A stretch of 64,000 nt of DNA, from assembly GCA_036785705.1 (NCBI GenBank), contig JAWUZG010000006.1, positions 124,001 to 188,000 on the forward strand, in the 5' to 3' direction. This DNA comes from Acanthornis magna. Its lineage: Eukaryota; Chordata; Aves; Passeriformes; Acanthizidae. The position numbers were made by a program, and so were the translations under genes. The notes below the pieces were generated by a model. It ran no database searches, had not been told where the DNA came from, and saw nothing but the letters and a program-made list of their open reading frames with translations. Positions 12,531 to 25,469 of this stretch are shown here, piece by piece; positions within the stretch are counted from its first letter, which is position 1, and every line of letters begins with the position of its first letter.

Positions 12531-15500
12531 AATCCAGTTTTTCTGGTGTATATCACTGCTCTCATTATTTTAAAGTCTTAGTATGGTACTCAGTTGCTGC
12601 CCAAGCAAACTTTAAAATTCAAATGTTCAGTTTTAGCTTTTTAACTTCCCAGCCTCTCCAGAAGCAGTTGTTATACTGTTAATATACTGTGAAAGGTGTT
12701 ACAGCTTTGCACTGCAGTGTTGGGAATTAATAAGTGTACATGGCACATTTTTTCTTGTGGTAAGACTGATAGGCTCTCCGCACTTGACACTGATGCTGTT
12801 TGAGCACTTGATCCTCTTAGAAAGTGACTGTGTTTTCCTCCCTGTAGTTTTAACTTTGTAGAAGTTTTTTTTTTTTTTGTTGTCACTCAACTCCATAGAA
12901 TTCTTACTTGATGGGGGGGTTTTTGTTTGGTTTGGTTTGTTTTTTTAGTAAGATTTTTTCCTTTCTTCTCTTCACAGGTGGATTTTTTTTTTTTCTCTTG
13001 GGGACATTTTTATTTTGAATTCATATTGTTCTCTTTAACTGATCACACAACTCGCTCATCCTTAGTCATGGAGGATTTTTCTTTCAACTTCGCCGTGCAT
13101 TAATGACACCAGTAAGTTTATGACCTAGTCTATGTTTGTTTTAAATTTCAGTAATTCATTTGTGTTTTTTATAACAGTGCCCTAATTATCTGATCTTCTT
13201 TGACTAAGCTTTTCTCATTTTCCCGTGGCATCTTCTCCAGAGGTTTACTTGTGCTGCCTGCTTTCTGTCATCTTTTGTAAACTGTTCTGCCACAGGATTA
13301 TTGCTCTACATCAGGTAACACTTTTTTCTCTGAGATTTTTTTTAAAAATGCATATTTTTGTATGCACATGCAAAAGTGAGGTAGATGTGAAGTCACATTT
13401 AAACACGGGCTGACAGAGCAATAAAATATGTTCACTAAAACTGTCTAGACCCACGTCTGCACATGGAGTTACATCTTCTTTGCAGAGGCCAACTCTGAAT
13501 TTCTTCTGCTCTTTGAGACACCATTATCACCTTGCATCAGTGTTCTATCTCCTGCCTGCTAAGTTGGTTACATTGTTGTTTTTCCAAAAATTTAATTTTT
13601 TGAAGGTGGGTTACAGGGCTGGTTTAGACAAATAGGAAGGAAGAATGGATGCTTTTCATTTGTGTTTTCATTTGTCCTGTCTCTCAGAAGTGAGGAGGGG
13701 AGTCTTACAGTTCTTCCTGGCAGACTCAGCTCATGGTTCCCCTTTAGGAAAGGATTTCAAGAGGTGATTTCCTACTCTAGTGCCACATGTTGGGCCTGGA
13801 GTTAAGAAAATCTAAAAGGATCTGCTGACTAGGATTTGGCTATCCCAGTTCAAGCCACTAGCAGTTTTTTTGCAGAAAAAGTTACCTCTGAACAGCAGAG
13901 GTAACAAAAATCTCCCTAGTCGTCCTGCTAATTCACTATTTCTCTTGTGGAGTCTTTTAATGTACTTTTTACATAACTTTCAATATGTTCTCCTAAGATT
14001 GTATGTATGTCTTGCATATCTTTCACCTTTTATCCAGAAATATCCAGAAATACTTCACCTTTCACTCCAGAAATGGAGTATATCATATATGCTTCTCGTA
14101 CTGCAAAAACAGTAAGTCTTTTGGTTAAAGTGAGAACTGAAATGTTATCACAAGACACTCTGAAAAAATATGAGGCATCTCTTTAAAATAATATCCCTTA
14201 TTCTTGAAGTGTCAAATAATTTTTTGTGCAATTTTTCCAGAGACTGGTTATTTAGACTGAGATAAAATTAATGAAAATTAAAATTTTCTCATATGTGAGA
14301 AATTTCTTGCATCTTCAGCTGTGTTTTATTGTGGCAAATGGTCTCAAAGGCAATGCCTTACATGCATGAAACTTTCTAGAAAAGTGACTAGTGAGTACAC
14401 CTATGAGATTTATGACAATACTTCTAGAGGTCATTTTTCTTATTTGCTTTTACCTGGGATTTGCTATGCTGAAGCACTTGAAAATAAGCTATTTCTTCAA
14501 AGAAACTGATGAAGATTTGTGCTCTAAAGATGGGAGTTTTCACCTCCTGTTCTGGATGAGCCTGTTTATTAAAAACAGCCTTAACAGAAAGATCATCTTC
14601 TGGTAATCTGTTGACTGTGGTTTGGTTTGGGCACTGTTGGGCATCTTCCCCGGATGGGCTTTCTGACAGTATTGGAAAGGCAAGTCTGTTCTCATTTCCA
14701 CTGGCAGCAAGCTGCAGCCGTGATCATTTAGTTTCACCATAAAATTTCAGGCACTGTTTCTTTGTTGTTTTTCCTTTGGTACCTCTTTTGCTCTTGTACT
14801 CTTAATTTTGAAGCAACACAAAATTCTGGCCAGGAAATAGGCCTTACCTTTTCCTAAGAGTCATCAGCATTGCAAAAAGATTTGTAATACAGCAATCATC
14901 AGCTGAAATGGTGGTACTCTTCCCTTTGTCTCAGCAATTGTACAATACTTCCCTTTTATAGGCAGTCAAGATTAGCTCTCCTATTGGCTTTAGATGGTAG
15001 GGATTTACTCTCATATAGCACCAAAATCATAAGCAATAGAAATAATTACACTGGAACCAATGCATCTAAGTAAAGCAGTTAGATTATGTATTTATTAAAA
15101 TAATAATAAAATATCAGTTCATCTCTGTTTGACTTCATCTTAACCTGCACCTGTCATATTCACCATTTTATAACACTTTCATTACTGTGTTTCTCTCAGT
15201 GAAGGAAAGAATAAGAACTGTGCATGACTGAGAGATGCAACTGAGACTTTCAGTTCTCAATGAGTTACCCTGCTACATTTCCATCTTATGGTGCTTCTAA
15301 ATGTTTTATGCTAGCTGCCTTATTGGAATATGGAAGATGAAAATTTAGGTGCTGTCTTGATAATGTGAAAGGTATGCTCCCACTTTCACTAGGCTTTCTA
15401 AAAGCTTTGGAAAAGGAATGAGAGCAAAAGGGATATTTTATATAGCAAAAAGACATGGCACTAATTTCTTCCATCCAAAAATGTAAAATCTTTGTTTTGT

Positions 15501-18032
15501 GTGAGAGGATAACTACCTGAGTGTTTGACTTGCCAAAAAAGTTGAAGGGATTGATTGAAGATTTTATGGTTCAGTAGTTGTTGAAATGTAACAGGTAACT
15601 GATGCTGTTTTGGTTGTTTCCTACTATTTCTTTAACATCCTTTAAAACAAACCCTCTTTTTAACTTTTCTAAACATTAAAACTTGCATCAAGCAATAAAT
15701 TTGTTGATTGGTTTCCTGAGAGTGGAAGGGTCTCAATCTGATATTGTTTAAATTTCCCAGTTTCCAGGGTGAAGGAGCATTTATAGAACAGCACAAGAGG
15801 CAATTTCGCTGCTTTGCTTTGTCAGCGTGCCTCAGGAGGAAGATCTGAGGGACCACATCTGGATTTACGAGAGGATGTCCCTCTTTTTGTGCTTTTCATC
15901 CCTTTTCCTGTCTGCAGGCCCTTTCAACAGTGTTGCAAATTAACACTAACTTCTGGGGGGGCTTTGAAGATGTTGGGTGCTCGCCTACAGTCTGGGCTGA
16001 CACTGCCAAGATAATGTCCCTGAGCAATCAGGTGCTGCTAAATTGTGATGATCAGAATGGTTTGTTGGGACAAATTCATAGTCATGGCTTATGGAGGAAT
16101 TTCTGTTCCCTGTTACAATTTTTTTCTGAGCTTTTATTATTTTCTATGTAATGCTTTCACAACAACAGCCATTTTATTAACTTGACTTTGAAGCTGAAAA
16201 GCTACAAACTAGAGGCAGCTTAAGTGATGTTTATGCCCCACTTAGAGCAAGGGGGTTACCTGGGCCCTGGCACTGCTACTGTGTGGGTCCTCTCCTCTAC
16301 ATCCAGACCATTCTGAATGTGGGCAAGAGCAGGATCTCATCCTTCAGCTAAGCAGCACAATCTGGTTGTGAGCAGGGATGCTGATGCCCCTGGTATGCTG
16401 GCCATGCCTGGGATCCCATGCCCTGTAATTCAGTGAGTGACTAATAGGGAAATCTGGCATATTTTTTTGACAGTAAAAATCACAGGATCTTGTAGAGGCA
16501 AACAAGGCAGTTTCAGTGGAGCTGTGCCTGCTGAGATAGTAAGCTGTGATAAAACACAGTCTGAAAATAATTTAGCTCTTTTTGGAAGGAAACAATTCAG
16601 AGTATATATGCTTAAAGTCCTTGCGGGTTTAGTCATTGTCTAATGTAACTACAACAAAAATTCAAATCCTATTCCTATGATGAGCTTCCATGTGGTTATC
16701 ACGGAGACATGGTCATTTGTCAAAACTTAATGGACCACAAAAAATGAGTGTCTCAACAACTGCATCTATATTCATGTTTTAATTCAGATCAGGGATGCTC
16801 CTCTGAAGTGAATTTCCTAGTTGGTCCCCTTTGATTGGTCTTGGTTGAACAGCAGTGCACGAAGAATGTGAAGTTGATGTTTTTTTTTTAATGAGACTAA
16901 ACTAGAGGATGTGCTCAGGGAGTCTTGAATGCACACCAGGTACGTGTGAGCTTCAGGACAAGGCATCAAAGCAGAGCTAGTCTGAAGTTTGAACAGAGAA
17001 ACAGCAAAATCTGAAATACATAGAGTAGGGATGACAGATCCTCAGCAGTGTATTTTGGTATATAGATCAGTTCCTATTTGCCTGTAATAGTGCTTAGTAC
17101 TGGTAAAATACCACAGAAATGTGAGTTATTCTGCACGTCGGAAAGTGAGTCTTAGTATGTGAGGAATGTCAAAGCTGAGAATTTGGAATGGATGTCTCTG
17201 CCCAGTTTTAAAATGTATTTATGCATATTTAGCATTTCTGCAACTGAAAAACTAATTCTTGATTGTATCCAAAAAGAGGACCCTTGCTTTAGTGTTAGAG
17301 ATGCAAGAACCTCTTCCTTCAGTTGCAGGGTGAGTGCAGCTCACTCTGCAGAGCTCTGTAGTGATGTGCTGTGCCTTTTCCACATACTCTGAAGAATGAG
17401 TCCAAAGAAAAATGACTCTTTGGGGTCAATGGCAAATAAACCTTCCCTCCTTTTCTTACAGGTGGTCCTTAATCCCCAGAAAAATCAGAGCAGCTAGTTG
17501 TGTTGGGGCATTGTTGCTGTGTCTTAGTCTTACGCATACTTTGGAGAATGAAGGTTGCTGTGAGTTTTAGCAAAATTCTGTTCCAGGCACTGTGCAAAGC
17601 TTCAGTGCCTCTCCATGTCCCAGGTGAGCATGTCTGAGTAACAACACAATGATCCAGCTCATGAAGCTGCAGAATGAAGTCCTGTGTTACTGAAGGCTGC
17701 AGCAAGAGGTCATGAAGTGGCTGGTGTGACTAAACTAGTGTGGCAGTGTTAGGGAGGCTGCTGCTGAATGAGAGAGAAAAACTGACTGGAAAAGACAAGA
17801 GTCAAGGAGCAGAGATGAGCGCCCTGTAAAAAACATTCATAGGCCATAACAGAGTCCAACAAAGGTTTTTTAATTAGTAACACTAAAGATGGGTTAGAAA
17901 ATTGCACCTGGACCAGCATTATTCACATATGGGGTGAAGTTCGTAAGGATTTAATTTCAGCAGTAATAGTTTCCTCTTATAAATAACAGTCTGAAGCTGC
18001 TACACCAAGGAGGTTGCTGTTATTGCCTTATT
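12531..18032. other. Unique AT-rich DNA with homopolymer runs, no gene seen
   Basis: T-runs of about 14 lie near 12865 and 12985, with a T/G-rich stretch (GTTTGGTTTGGTTTG) near 12926 between them. The rest is unremarkable. Frames up to 81 codons (for example 13870-14115 plus) have no family signature. Near 14030-14078 the word TCCAGAAAT occurs three times, a minor local repetition. Confidence 0.5.
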
Positions 18033-18052
18033 GGGGGGGGTGGGGGGGTGGG
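18033..18052 (+). repeat. G-run, G-quadruplex type
   Basis: Eight G, one T, seven G, one T, three G. Runs of this length with one-base spacers can be split into four or more G-tracts and fit the general pattern for an intramolecular G-quadruplex on the plus strand. This is a structural prediction only. Confidence 0.7.
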
Positions 18053-19004
18053 AAGTGAATACTGGAGGGGTGAAATTGCTTGTTTCAAGTCACTCAGCTG
18101 ATCCAAACAGATTGAGCAGCAATTCCCAGTCTCCCTAAAGTATCAGAGCAGTGCATAGTGTGTGCAGTATATATAAACCAACAAACACCAGTTTGTGACT
18201 CTGTGGCACAGCATGGCGGGGCTCACCCAGCATCTGGGAGCTGCCTCCTCAGTACCTGGATCTGGGATAGGGAGGAGGAAGACTGGGGGTGGACTCGTCC
18301 TTCTCCCACAAGTGGCCAAGGTCTTCCAGTTGCTACCAAAAACTATGTGCAGTCATGCAAAATTAATACATAATCCAAGTGTGTAGGTTGAGTGGTTGAT
18401 ATGAGCTACTGTGGTGGCCAAATTTTGTTGAGTGCCAATACTGTCAGCAAGTTGTCCCTCATCATTTTGTAGGTATTAGTAAGTTCATTTCGTGTTCTTT
18501 GATAGTGCTTATTATCTAAATTATTTTAAATGGTTTGTGTCAGTTCAGTAAATACTGGTTATGATTTAAAAAGCATTTTCACAGGTGCTTTACTACATTT
18601 GTATTCAAGAGGCATATGCTCCTTTGCATACATCATATAGATAGGCAGTCACTTTCAGAAGTTGATGTTTCACCCATGTATGGATGGATTTCTATGAGAT
18701 GAAGTAGAGACTTCTCTGTCAGAGAAAACCATTGTAACTCTCAAATTCTTTGGTCTTGTCATTTTATTCCAAAGCGTGCAAATGACTTCCAGGCATAAAA
18801 TCTCCAGAAAGTATTCGTAACTTTGCATGAGGAGCCTGATCCAAAGGTTTCCTTCTTTCAAAGCTGCTGGAAAGTAGGCAGCATGTGTGTCACCTGCCAG
18901 AGCAGCCTCAAGCTCTAGCTCACCCTCCTCGTGGCAGATCTGTACTCAGGCTGTATTCATGGCACCGTGCTGGCTTCTGCTTTAGTTACCAGATCCACTT
19001 TCAC
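18053..19004. other. Unique DNA, no gene seen
   Basis: A moderately GC-rich patch at 18200-18320 gives short overlapping frames (62 to 71 codons) with no recognisable domain. A TATATAAA word at 18169-18176 is isolated. No repeat is recognised. Confidence 0.5.
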
Positions 19005-19275
19005 ACCTTCCGACTTGTCTTCCAGGCTTCCGAGGGAGGCCCGACCATGTCAGGGTGGGTGTGTGAAGGGTGAAAGTGAAGCAGGGAGGTCGAGAAGGCT
19101 TTCCAGGCGTTCTTGCCAGCCCCTTTCTCTGCCCGCTGTCCCTGTGCTCGGTGTCGCTCCCGCGCTGCATTCTCCCTCCTGTCCAGTGGATGGCAATGAT
19201 GTCCCGGTTTTGCTCGAAGGGAGCCGGTGCCCCATCCACGATGGGTGTGCCACGTTCCCGAGGACTGCATCCCAA
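19005..19275. promoter_or_regulatory. CpG-rich islet
   Basis: About 15 CpG pairs fall within some 250 bases (19020-19270), against almost none in the surrounding kilobases, and G+C is clearly elevated. Clusters such as GTCGCTCCCGCGC and CACGTTCCCGAGG stand out. Five frames of 80 to 118 codons on both strands stay open here, which composition explains; none resembles a known protein. A small unmethylated CpG islet (promoter of a noncoding RNA, or an orphan island) is one reading. An unrecognised GC-rich repeat is another. Confidence 0.45.
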
Positions 19276-19289
19276 TTATTCCCATGATT

Positions 19290-19358
19290 CATTTTTACTA
19301 CTACTACTTCTCTTTCTTTTTTCTTATACTTTTTTTCTTCCCCCCCCCCTTTCCTTTT
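19290..19358 (+). repeat. Polypyrimidine tract with C10
   Basis: Nearly continuous C/T sequence, broken only by ACTACTACT and TAT words, including a run of ten C at 19340-19349. Such tracts are prone to length change and can form triplex DNA. It directly follows the CpG-rich islet. Confidence 0.75.
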
Positions 19359-19509
19359 AAAATTATTTTCTCCCCATTCCCTGTAAGCTAACTGTGCTGT
19401 TGTGATGGTCTGTGGTGCCGACTCAGGATATTTTGGCTTAGATTTAGTTAAGCACTTGCACAGATGTCACTGATTCTGTGTGATCGTAGACCTCTTACGA
19501 AATGCCATG

Positions 19510-19571
19510 ATAAAGGAGGACAGGCTTCATGATTAAATGGCCCCTTCCAGACCTTAAATATTATGAATCTC
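19510..19571 (+). mobile_element. Probable ancient CR1 3' tail
   Basis: GGAGGACAGGCTTCATGATTAAATGGCCCCTTCCAGACCTTAAATATTATGAATCT resembles the 3' end of old CR1 subfamilies (a GATnATCTAATGG-like box, then CCCTTCCAG, then ...ATGAATCT). Only the tail is detectable and divergence is high. Confidence 0.5.
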
Positions 19572-19985
19572 ACTTCTGCGGTACAGTGGAAAGACGATTA
19601 GGACTTCCTACACTACGAAGGAAGAAAGGGAGGTGAAATTTTTAACTGAAACTTCCAAATATATTTCTCCTACTTCCACAACCTCAGGGTCAACTGCTCT
19701 AGGTAACAGGAACTTTAATTACTTTCAGTAACTTGCCAGGGACAAACACTATTTATGTGCCATATCTACTACCATCATGATACCATAAACATGCTGCTGT
19801 TGGGAATGGTTTCTACTGCCTAGTTTCTATGTAAATATCCAAGAATGCGTGCATTTTGGAGATGCTGGGGTTTTCTAGCTACCACTTAATTATATGAAAA
19901 CTGAACTAGACTACATTTGGTAAGAATTGGCTATAAACCAAAGGGTCTATTCTTTAGACAGACTAATCAGTAAAAAAATCCACGA

Positions 19986-20047
19986 TAAAATAATAATAAT
20001 AATAACAACAATAATAACAAATCATAATAAATATAATAAATAAATAG
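19986..20047 (+). repeat. (TAA)n imperfect microsatellite
   Basis: Repeated ATA/TAA/CAA triplets run for about 60 bases with a few interruptions (AACAACAATAATAAC, AATCATAATAAATATAATAAATAAAT). Short tandem repeats of this type vary in length between individuals. Confidence 0.85.
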
Positions 20048-23000
20048 TTAGCATTGAATAGAGTGAGGGCAATTTTTGAAGAGGAAAGTATTGCTCCTTC
20101 ACATTCTTGTCCATCTGTTTTTTTAGGCTTTTCTATACATTCAATCAGCATAATGCCTAAGTGAGTAATGTAATAAGAAAGCAGTATTAGAGATTTGCTG
20201 GATTCTGGTATGTGATTTAACAGCTATGTGCTTATGCTTTGAAAGATATTTATGAAGACAATGTATGTATGCACTGCTGCACTGAGAAGTGTTTTTTAGT
20301 CCGTTGACTGTTAGGATATTTTTCAAAGCTGTTGACGTTTTTTTGTAATGTAACTCTTTTAAAGCTACTCTGAAAGGAGGTCCAGTCACCACTAATTCCT
20401 GTGTAAATGAAGCATAATCACTCAGAGAAGAGACCCTTTATTTAGTGAGTTTAAAGCTCATTATACAATTTTGTAGGGGGAAAATTACCCTGCCTGTAAA
20501 TTAACTGCATTTCCTAATGAAATAACTTGTCAATTTTTTCAGCCTCCTTTGATAGGAATAAGAATTACAGTGGCATTGGAAAGTAAAATCATGCTGTTCT
20601 TACTGGCAGTTTTTTCCAGTTGTAGGAGAAATTATAACTGTGAACACATTTTGATTCAGGCTAATCTCAACAAGCAACAAAAACATCTTTTGTCATGGTG
20701 TTTTTTCATCTCTTTCCACCTCCTTTATTAGAGCCTAAAGCCAGCTCCATCAGCCTTACTCCTGGTATATGATGACACAAATTCTCTAGAGGCATGTGGC
20801 TTTCTCAAGCAATAAAGCATCATTATGCTCCTCATTTCTGAGGATGCACTATTTCACCTGTGAGTTGTGTTTCAAGGGACAAACTAGCAGAACTCATCAG
20901 GTTAATTTTCCCAAAAAACAAGGCTTTCATCCTCCCATTAGGCTTGCAAAGGCAAGCCTATTTACCATAGGTGTCTGTGCTTCTCTAGTTCTATCCTGAC
21001 ACTTGTAGATGGCAGCAAATAGATGGCATTTTAAGTGCTTTGGCTGCAGCTACTGCAACAGGAGTGCTAAAAGACAAAATAATTGTTCTTGAGGTGGCTG
21101 TCCTCTTCCGAGCAGCAGCAGCCTCAGTGCACATTAACAAGCCAAGCCGGTGCCTGTGGCTCTGCAGTGCGTGCACGGCCGTCGGCTGAGCCAGGTGTCG
21201 TGACTCCACTTCAGCAGCTAAAAGCAGAGATACATGGAGCTGCTGTAATGTTGGAAATAATTTTAAGAATTCCTGGAATAATTGCTTTTTCCTGAAATTG
21301 GTTATGTTTTATTATATAGATATTAATTGTATGTACTTATAGGGAATGGTTGGTTTTCTTTCATTTGGGAAAGGTATAAATTCAGGGGCATATGGATTAG
21401 TATCCTCAGAGTTTCTTTTTTCCTGCTTTGGCCAATTTTCAGCTGCATAAAATAAAGGTTTAAGATTAGTTTGGCTTTGAAAAATCACATTCAGACCAAC
21501 CATAAAGAAGTATTCAGAAAGGTCATCTCAGTGTGTGGGTGCTTTCTTCATTTCTTCACACAATAACTCTGTTCTACAATAACAGCAAGCAGCAAGTTCT
21601 TTGCAGTAGTTTTCATTATATTAAAATTAGTGAAAGATTAAATGGGGGTTTATTACATTTGATCAATGTGAAACTTCATATCAGCATGAACAATATTCCT
21701 TCAGCAGTTAGGGCCTGGTATTGAAATTCTGCTGCTGGACAGTGGTTTTGGGTCAGGCTACTGAAGAAGGTCAATGGTTTCAGAGTCGCTTGTGGTCCAG
21801 CACGGAAGAGCAAAGCTGTTTCTCAGATCCTGGTTCCTCTGATTTCTGTGTAGATTCCTCTTTAACACATAGGGCTGTCCGTACTTGTCAAACAGGTCAG
21901 CATGGTGAAAAAACATATTTCTATTTTGCATGGAATCAGAATGTAGCTTCCTGAAGTTAGTGTAAAAAAGTCTGAATTGTCAATAGTTTCGGGTTTGCAC
22001 ACCACCACTGATTTTCAGTGCTCAACAGGAGGTGCTCATCACTTCTTCAAGGTGATGTGTCTCTGCTTAGCATCTTCAGCACCTGAAGACAGACCCCTGA
22101 GAGAGTCACAATACTAAAATCCATTCTCTTTGGAAATGTGAAAACAAAATAGTGTGAATTTCCTATAGCAGACATTTCTGTGGAAAAAATTTTTTTTCTG
22201 ATGAAATTAAAGTTTTTTGTTTGATTTCATCCTTGATGTATTTTATATTTTTAAATTGAAAAGAGAAATAAGATTGGTTATTGCACAGAACCAATAGCTA
22301 GCATAAACAAAGGTATTGGATGAAGGAAATGAAAAATAAGCAAGTTGGAGGTGAAAAGTGCATTACTCCATTGCTACTCTGATAATTAGAGAGATAAAAT
22401 TAACAGTTGCCATAAAGTGCTTTAAACATGAGAGTTTCTTATTAGGTTCTTCAAGAATGTAATTAATTACTTGCAGCCACATATGTTCTTTGTGTCATGG
22501 TGTGGAGTACCAGCACTTCATTAAAACCCAGTTCAATAATAACAGGTCACTCGAGATGTCATTTGCTCTGGAGAAGGTTGGGAAACCGAATGCCTGCTGC
22601 TTCATCCCTCTTGTGCTGTGCCAGCACACTGAGTTGAGTAGGAGGAGAGGGCAAGCTGAGCATACCAGGGTCGCGTTCCAGAAAGCCCCTTGGTCTGGGT
22701 GACAGTGCTCATGGGAGACCTGGGAGCAGAGGGATGGCAGAGGGCTGGTAAACACATAACAGGGCAGCCAGCACAGAGTTCTGATAAAGACACTGCGAGT
22801 CACAGTCAAACTCCTACCGAAAGGAAGTCCCATGGTTATGAAGAAATAATTAATAATAATATAAAATAAATGCAAGTGCTATATTGTCCTAGTGACAGAG
22901 GTTTTGGACTTTAACAATTTTTTTTTTTTTTTAGCAACAAGTCGTGGGTTAAATACTCACAGCTCCTGTGCCGCCCTAGTGCCTTAGCTAGTTTGCACTG

Positions 23001-24298
23001 ACAGTGAAGTTAAGAGAAGGATGGGTGGACATGTTGTTGGAGACCCTCTGCATGTCACTTTTATTAATCTCTTAAGGAATGAGATACCAGAGGGCCAGAT
23101 TTTGTCTGGTACAATTCATGTTACTTTTGAGGGATGGGCTGAAATGTGTGCAAGGGTAAGAAGGTGCCCTTGGTGCCCAGCGGGATTTGGGAATTGAGAA
23201 ACATTTTGGTAACACCAGTTCTCTGGAGGCGCAGGTATCACCGCTGGTATCCTGAGAGAGTCCTGACAGACTGTTGGGAGCCACTTCATCATTCCATCGT
23301 CACAGGGTGTAGGGTGCTCTCTCATGGAGTATGAAGCAAACAGAAAACATTTCCCATGCAGCTTGAAGCCCTGTCCTGCACCACCTTCCACTTGTGACCT
23401 TCCTTTTGAAATACATTTTACTGGCATTACAAGAAAACACATTAGGCTCCTGGAATTGTGCTTAGAGTAAATGAAGAGCAACATATGTTGTGTAATTGCA
23501 CCCTATTGTTTTATATTATACTTTGAGAAGAATTTTTGCAATTAGATTGTTGTTGAAGTCAACAAAGTACAAACATAGGGAGCAGAGTGTTTTTGATAGG
23601 GAGGGACCCTGTCAGTAGCTGATTGAGGATTCCTTTTATCTTAAATATGATTTAATGCTCTGTGGAAAGAATTAAGAATCCCATTTTACACTGAAGCATG
23701 CTGTTAATGTGCATATAAAAACCTCAGCAATTTTATTGACAGTTATGAATTTACAGCTGCTGGTGGTGAATTTTTTTGAAAGACTGCTTCCCTTTCCCCA
23801 GTTCTTTGCAGACCATTGTCATAGTTTGCTATTAGCTAAGGCAGAACCTCATTTAACAGAAATGCATAGGTCTTCAATTTCACTGTATACATGAGGAAAA
23901 AAGAAAATCAATGTGAAGCCTGGACTCAGTCTGCTGATGCCAGAGATGACTATCTGTAGCATACAGAAAGAAACCCTGGCTCAGATTAGTTTTTCTTTAC
24001 CCTTTGGATGTTAAAAATGACAGAAAGAGGCTACTGCTGGTGAGAGTTGTTATGACTATTATCCTCTGGTCAAGTTTGGTGTTAATCCTAGAGACTGTTA
24101 GTGCGTGTAGAAATATTTCAAGTACTCAGTATTAATTTAGTATTAATTTATATTTATTATTATCATTTATATTATATTCATTGATGGGAAGATGAGTATT
24201 AAGAAACAATTTGTGCATTTGCAGTTTCACATTTGCATTGAATATCCATTGTTTGTGTGTGCGAATGATTGCCATGCACCCAGGACTATATGTGTATG
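20048..24298. other. Unique DNA, no gene seen
   Basis: A short CpG-bearing patch at 21145-21205 (CCAAGCCGG, GTGCGTGCACGGCCGTCGG) lies in otherwise AT-rich sequence. The minus-strand frame of 126 codons at 22495-22875 is open but has no recognisable domain. A T-run of about 16 sits at 22917-22932. No named repeat was recognised. Confidence 0.5.
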
Positions 24299-24331
24299 TA
24301 AATATATATATAAAAATATATATACACACAG
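24299..24331 (+). repeat. (TA)n / (CA)n short microsatellite
   Basis: Alternating TA with an internal AAAA, followed by ACACACA. Short and imperfect. Confidence 0.75.
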
Positions 24332-25407
24332 AGTATCTAATCATCAAGAATATCAAGGGTGAATATCATTTTAATTTTCAAACAAGGATTTGGAAAAAAC
24401 CCAGCCAATGCCCAGCTTGCAGAGTTCAGGCTTCACAGGAGGGGTCCCTGTGTGGCTCATTGCAAACACAACTATACCTAGAAGTGACCTGAAGCTGGTT
24501 AAGGGTCCTGTCTGGCCAAGGAAACCCAGTGAAAGAGATGGAGATAAAAATGGAAGGTTTGTGTGATGCTATTAATTTTTGGTCTAGGTGGAGCTTCTGT
24601 TAAATTGACTGTCACTGTGAAGATTCCTTATAAATTATGTTCTTTAGACTTGCTAAAAACCTTCCAAAGAATAGATTTTCATGATTTTTTTAAAATTTGA
24701 AAGTTGTTGTTCCATTGGATTTATAACAGACGTGCTTTCCTCTTTTTTATTACACTTCTCATGATTTCTTTTACAGAAATGTCTTTAAAATAATGTCTGA
24801 GATGTGCACGTTGGCCAAAATTGTATTTCTTAGTAAGAAATCAATGAGAATGTTTAATAAAACATTAAGAAAAAATATAAAACTTTTGAGAAAATGAGAA
24901 GGTATGGTTGTAGCAATTCTGCTTTGGGAAATGGAAAGGCTTCTTTAACTAATTTTTTTCTAGCCCTACTGAAGCTGCTATTTTGGCCTGTGGAAAATGA
25001 CATTGACTGGTCTTGACATGATGGAGATATTCTTTATGACTCTAAACCAAGAAGAAGCTGGAGCTTCCCAATTATTTCTATCAACTTTTAGATTCTTAAT
25101 TTTATTTCCTATTTTATTTCCTTATTTATTTCTTAATATTATTTCCAGCAGTTCTATTTGATGGTGCATTTGTGGGATCAATGTCTGCAAATCTCATCTA
25201 CTATTTTCCCTGAATTATTTTATTTATAATTGTTACTTTTTAATTCTGAAACATTACCAACATCTGCCAGCAGACTCTGCAAAGCAATTGAATTCAGTAA
25301 TTAATTTCAAGGGAATGCTGAGCTATTCCTGGCCCAAACTCATTCTGTGGTTCTGGGTTTCCAGAGACATGGATTCAACATACCTGAGCAGTAAATTTGC
25401 CTTAATT
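24332..25407. other. Unique AT-rich DNA, no gene seen
   Basis: No exon or named repeat. A TTATTTCC word recurs near 25105-25145. Confidence 0.55.
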
Positions 25408-25469
25408 TCCAGATATGCATAAACAGATATGCATATGCATATGCAGATATGCATTCCAGATATGCATAA
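25408..25469 (+). repeat. AGATATGCAT motif cluster
   Basis: The 10-mer AGATATGCAT occurs four times (25411, 25425, 25445, 25458) and the palindrome ATGCAT five times (25415, 25429, 25435, 25449, 25462). The word TTCCAGATATGCATAA opens the cluster and returns near its end. ATGCATAT resembles POU/octamer-type binding sites. It could equally be a short degenerate minisatellite. Confidence 0.7.

Noticed and set aside
14030..14078. TCCAGAAAT repeated three times
   Set aside because: Irregular spacing and short words; not a tandem array of note.
18931..19287. Five overlapping frames of 80 to 118 codons on both strands
   Set aside because: Simultaneous openness in several frames follows from the CpG-rich composition; no translation looks like a protein.
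22495..22875. Minus-strand frame of 126 codons
   Set aside because: It starts in AT-rich DNA and runs through a GC-richer patch, with no family signature and no convincing splice context.
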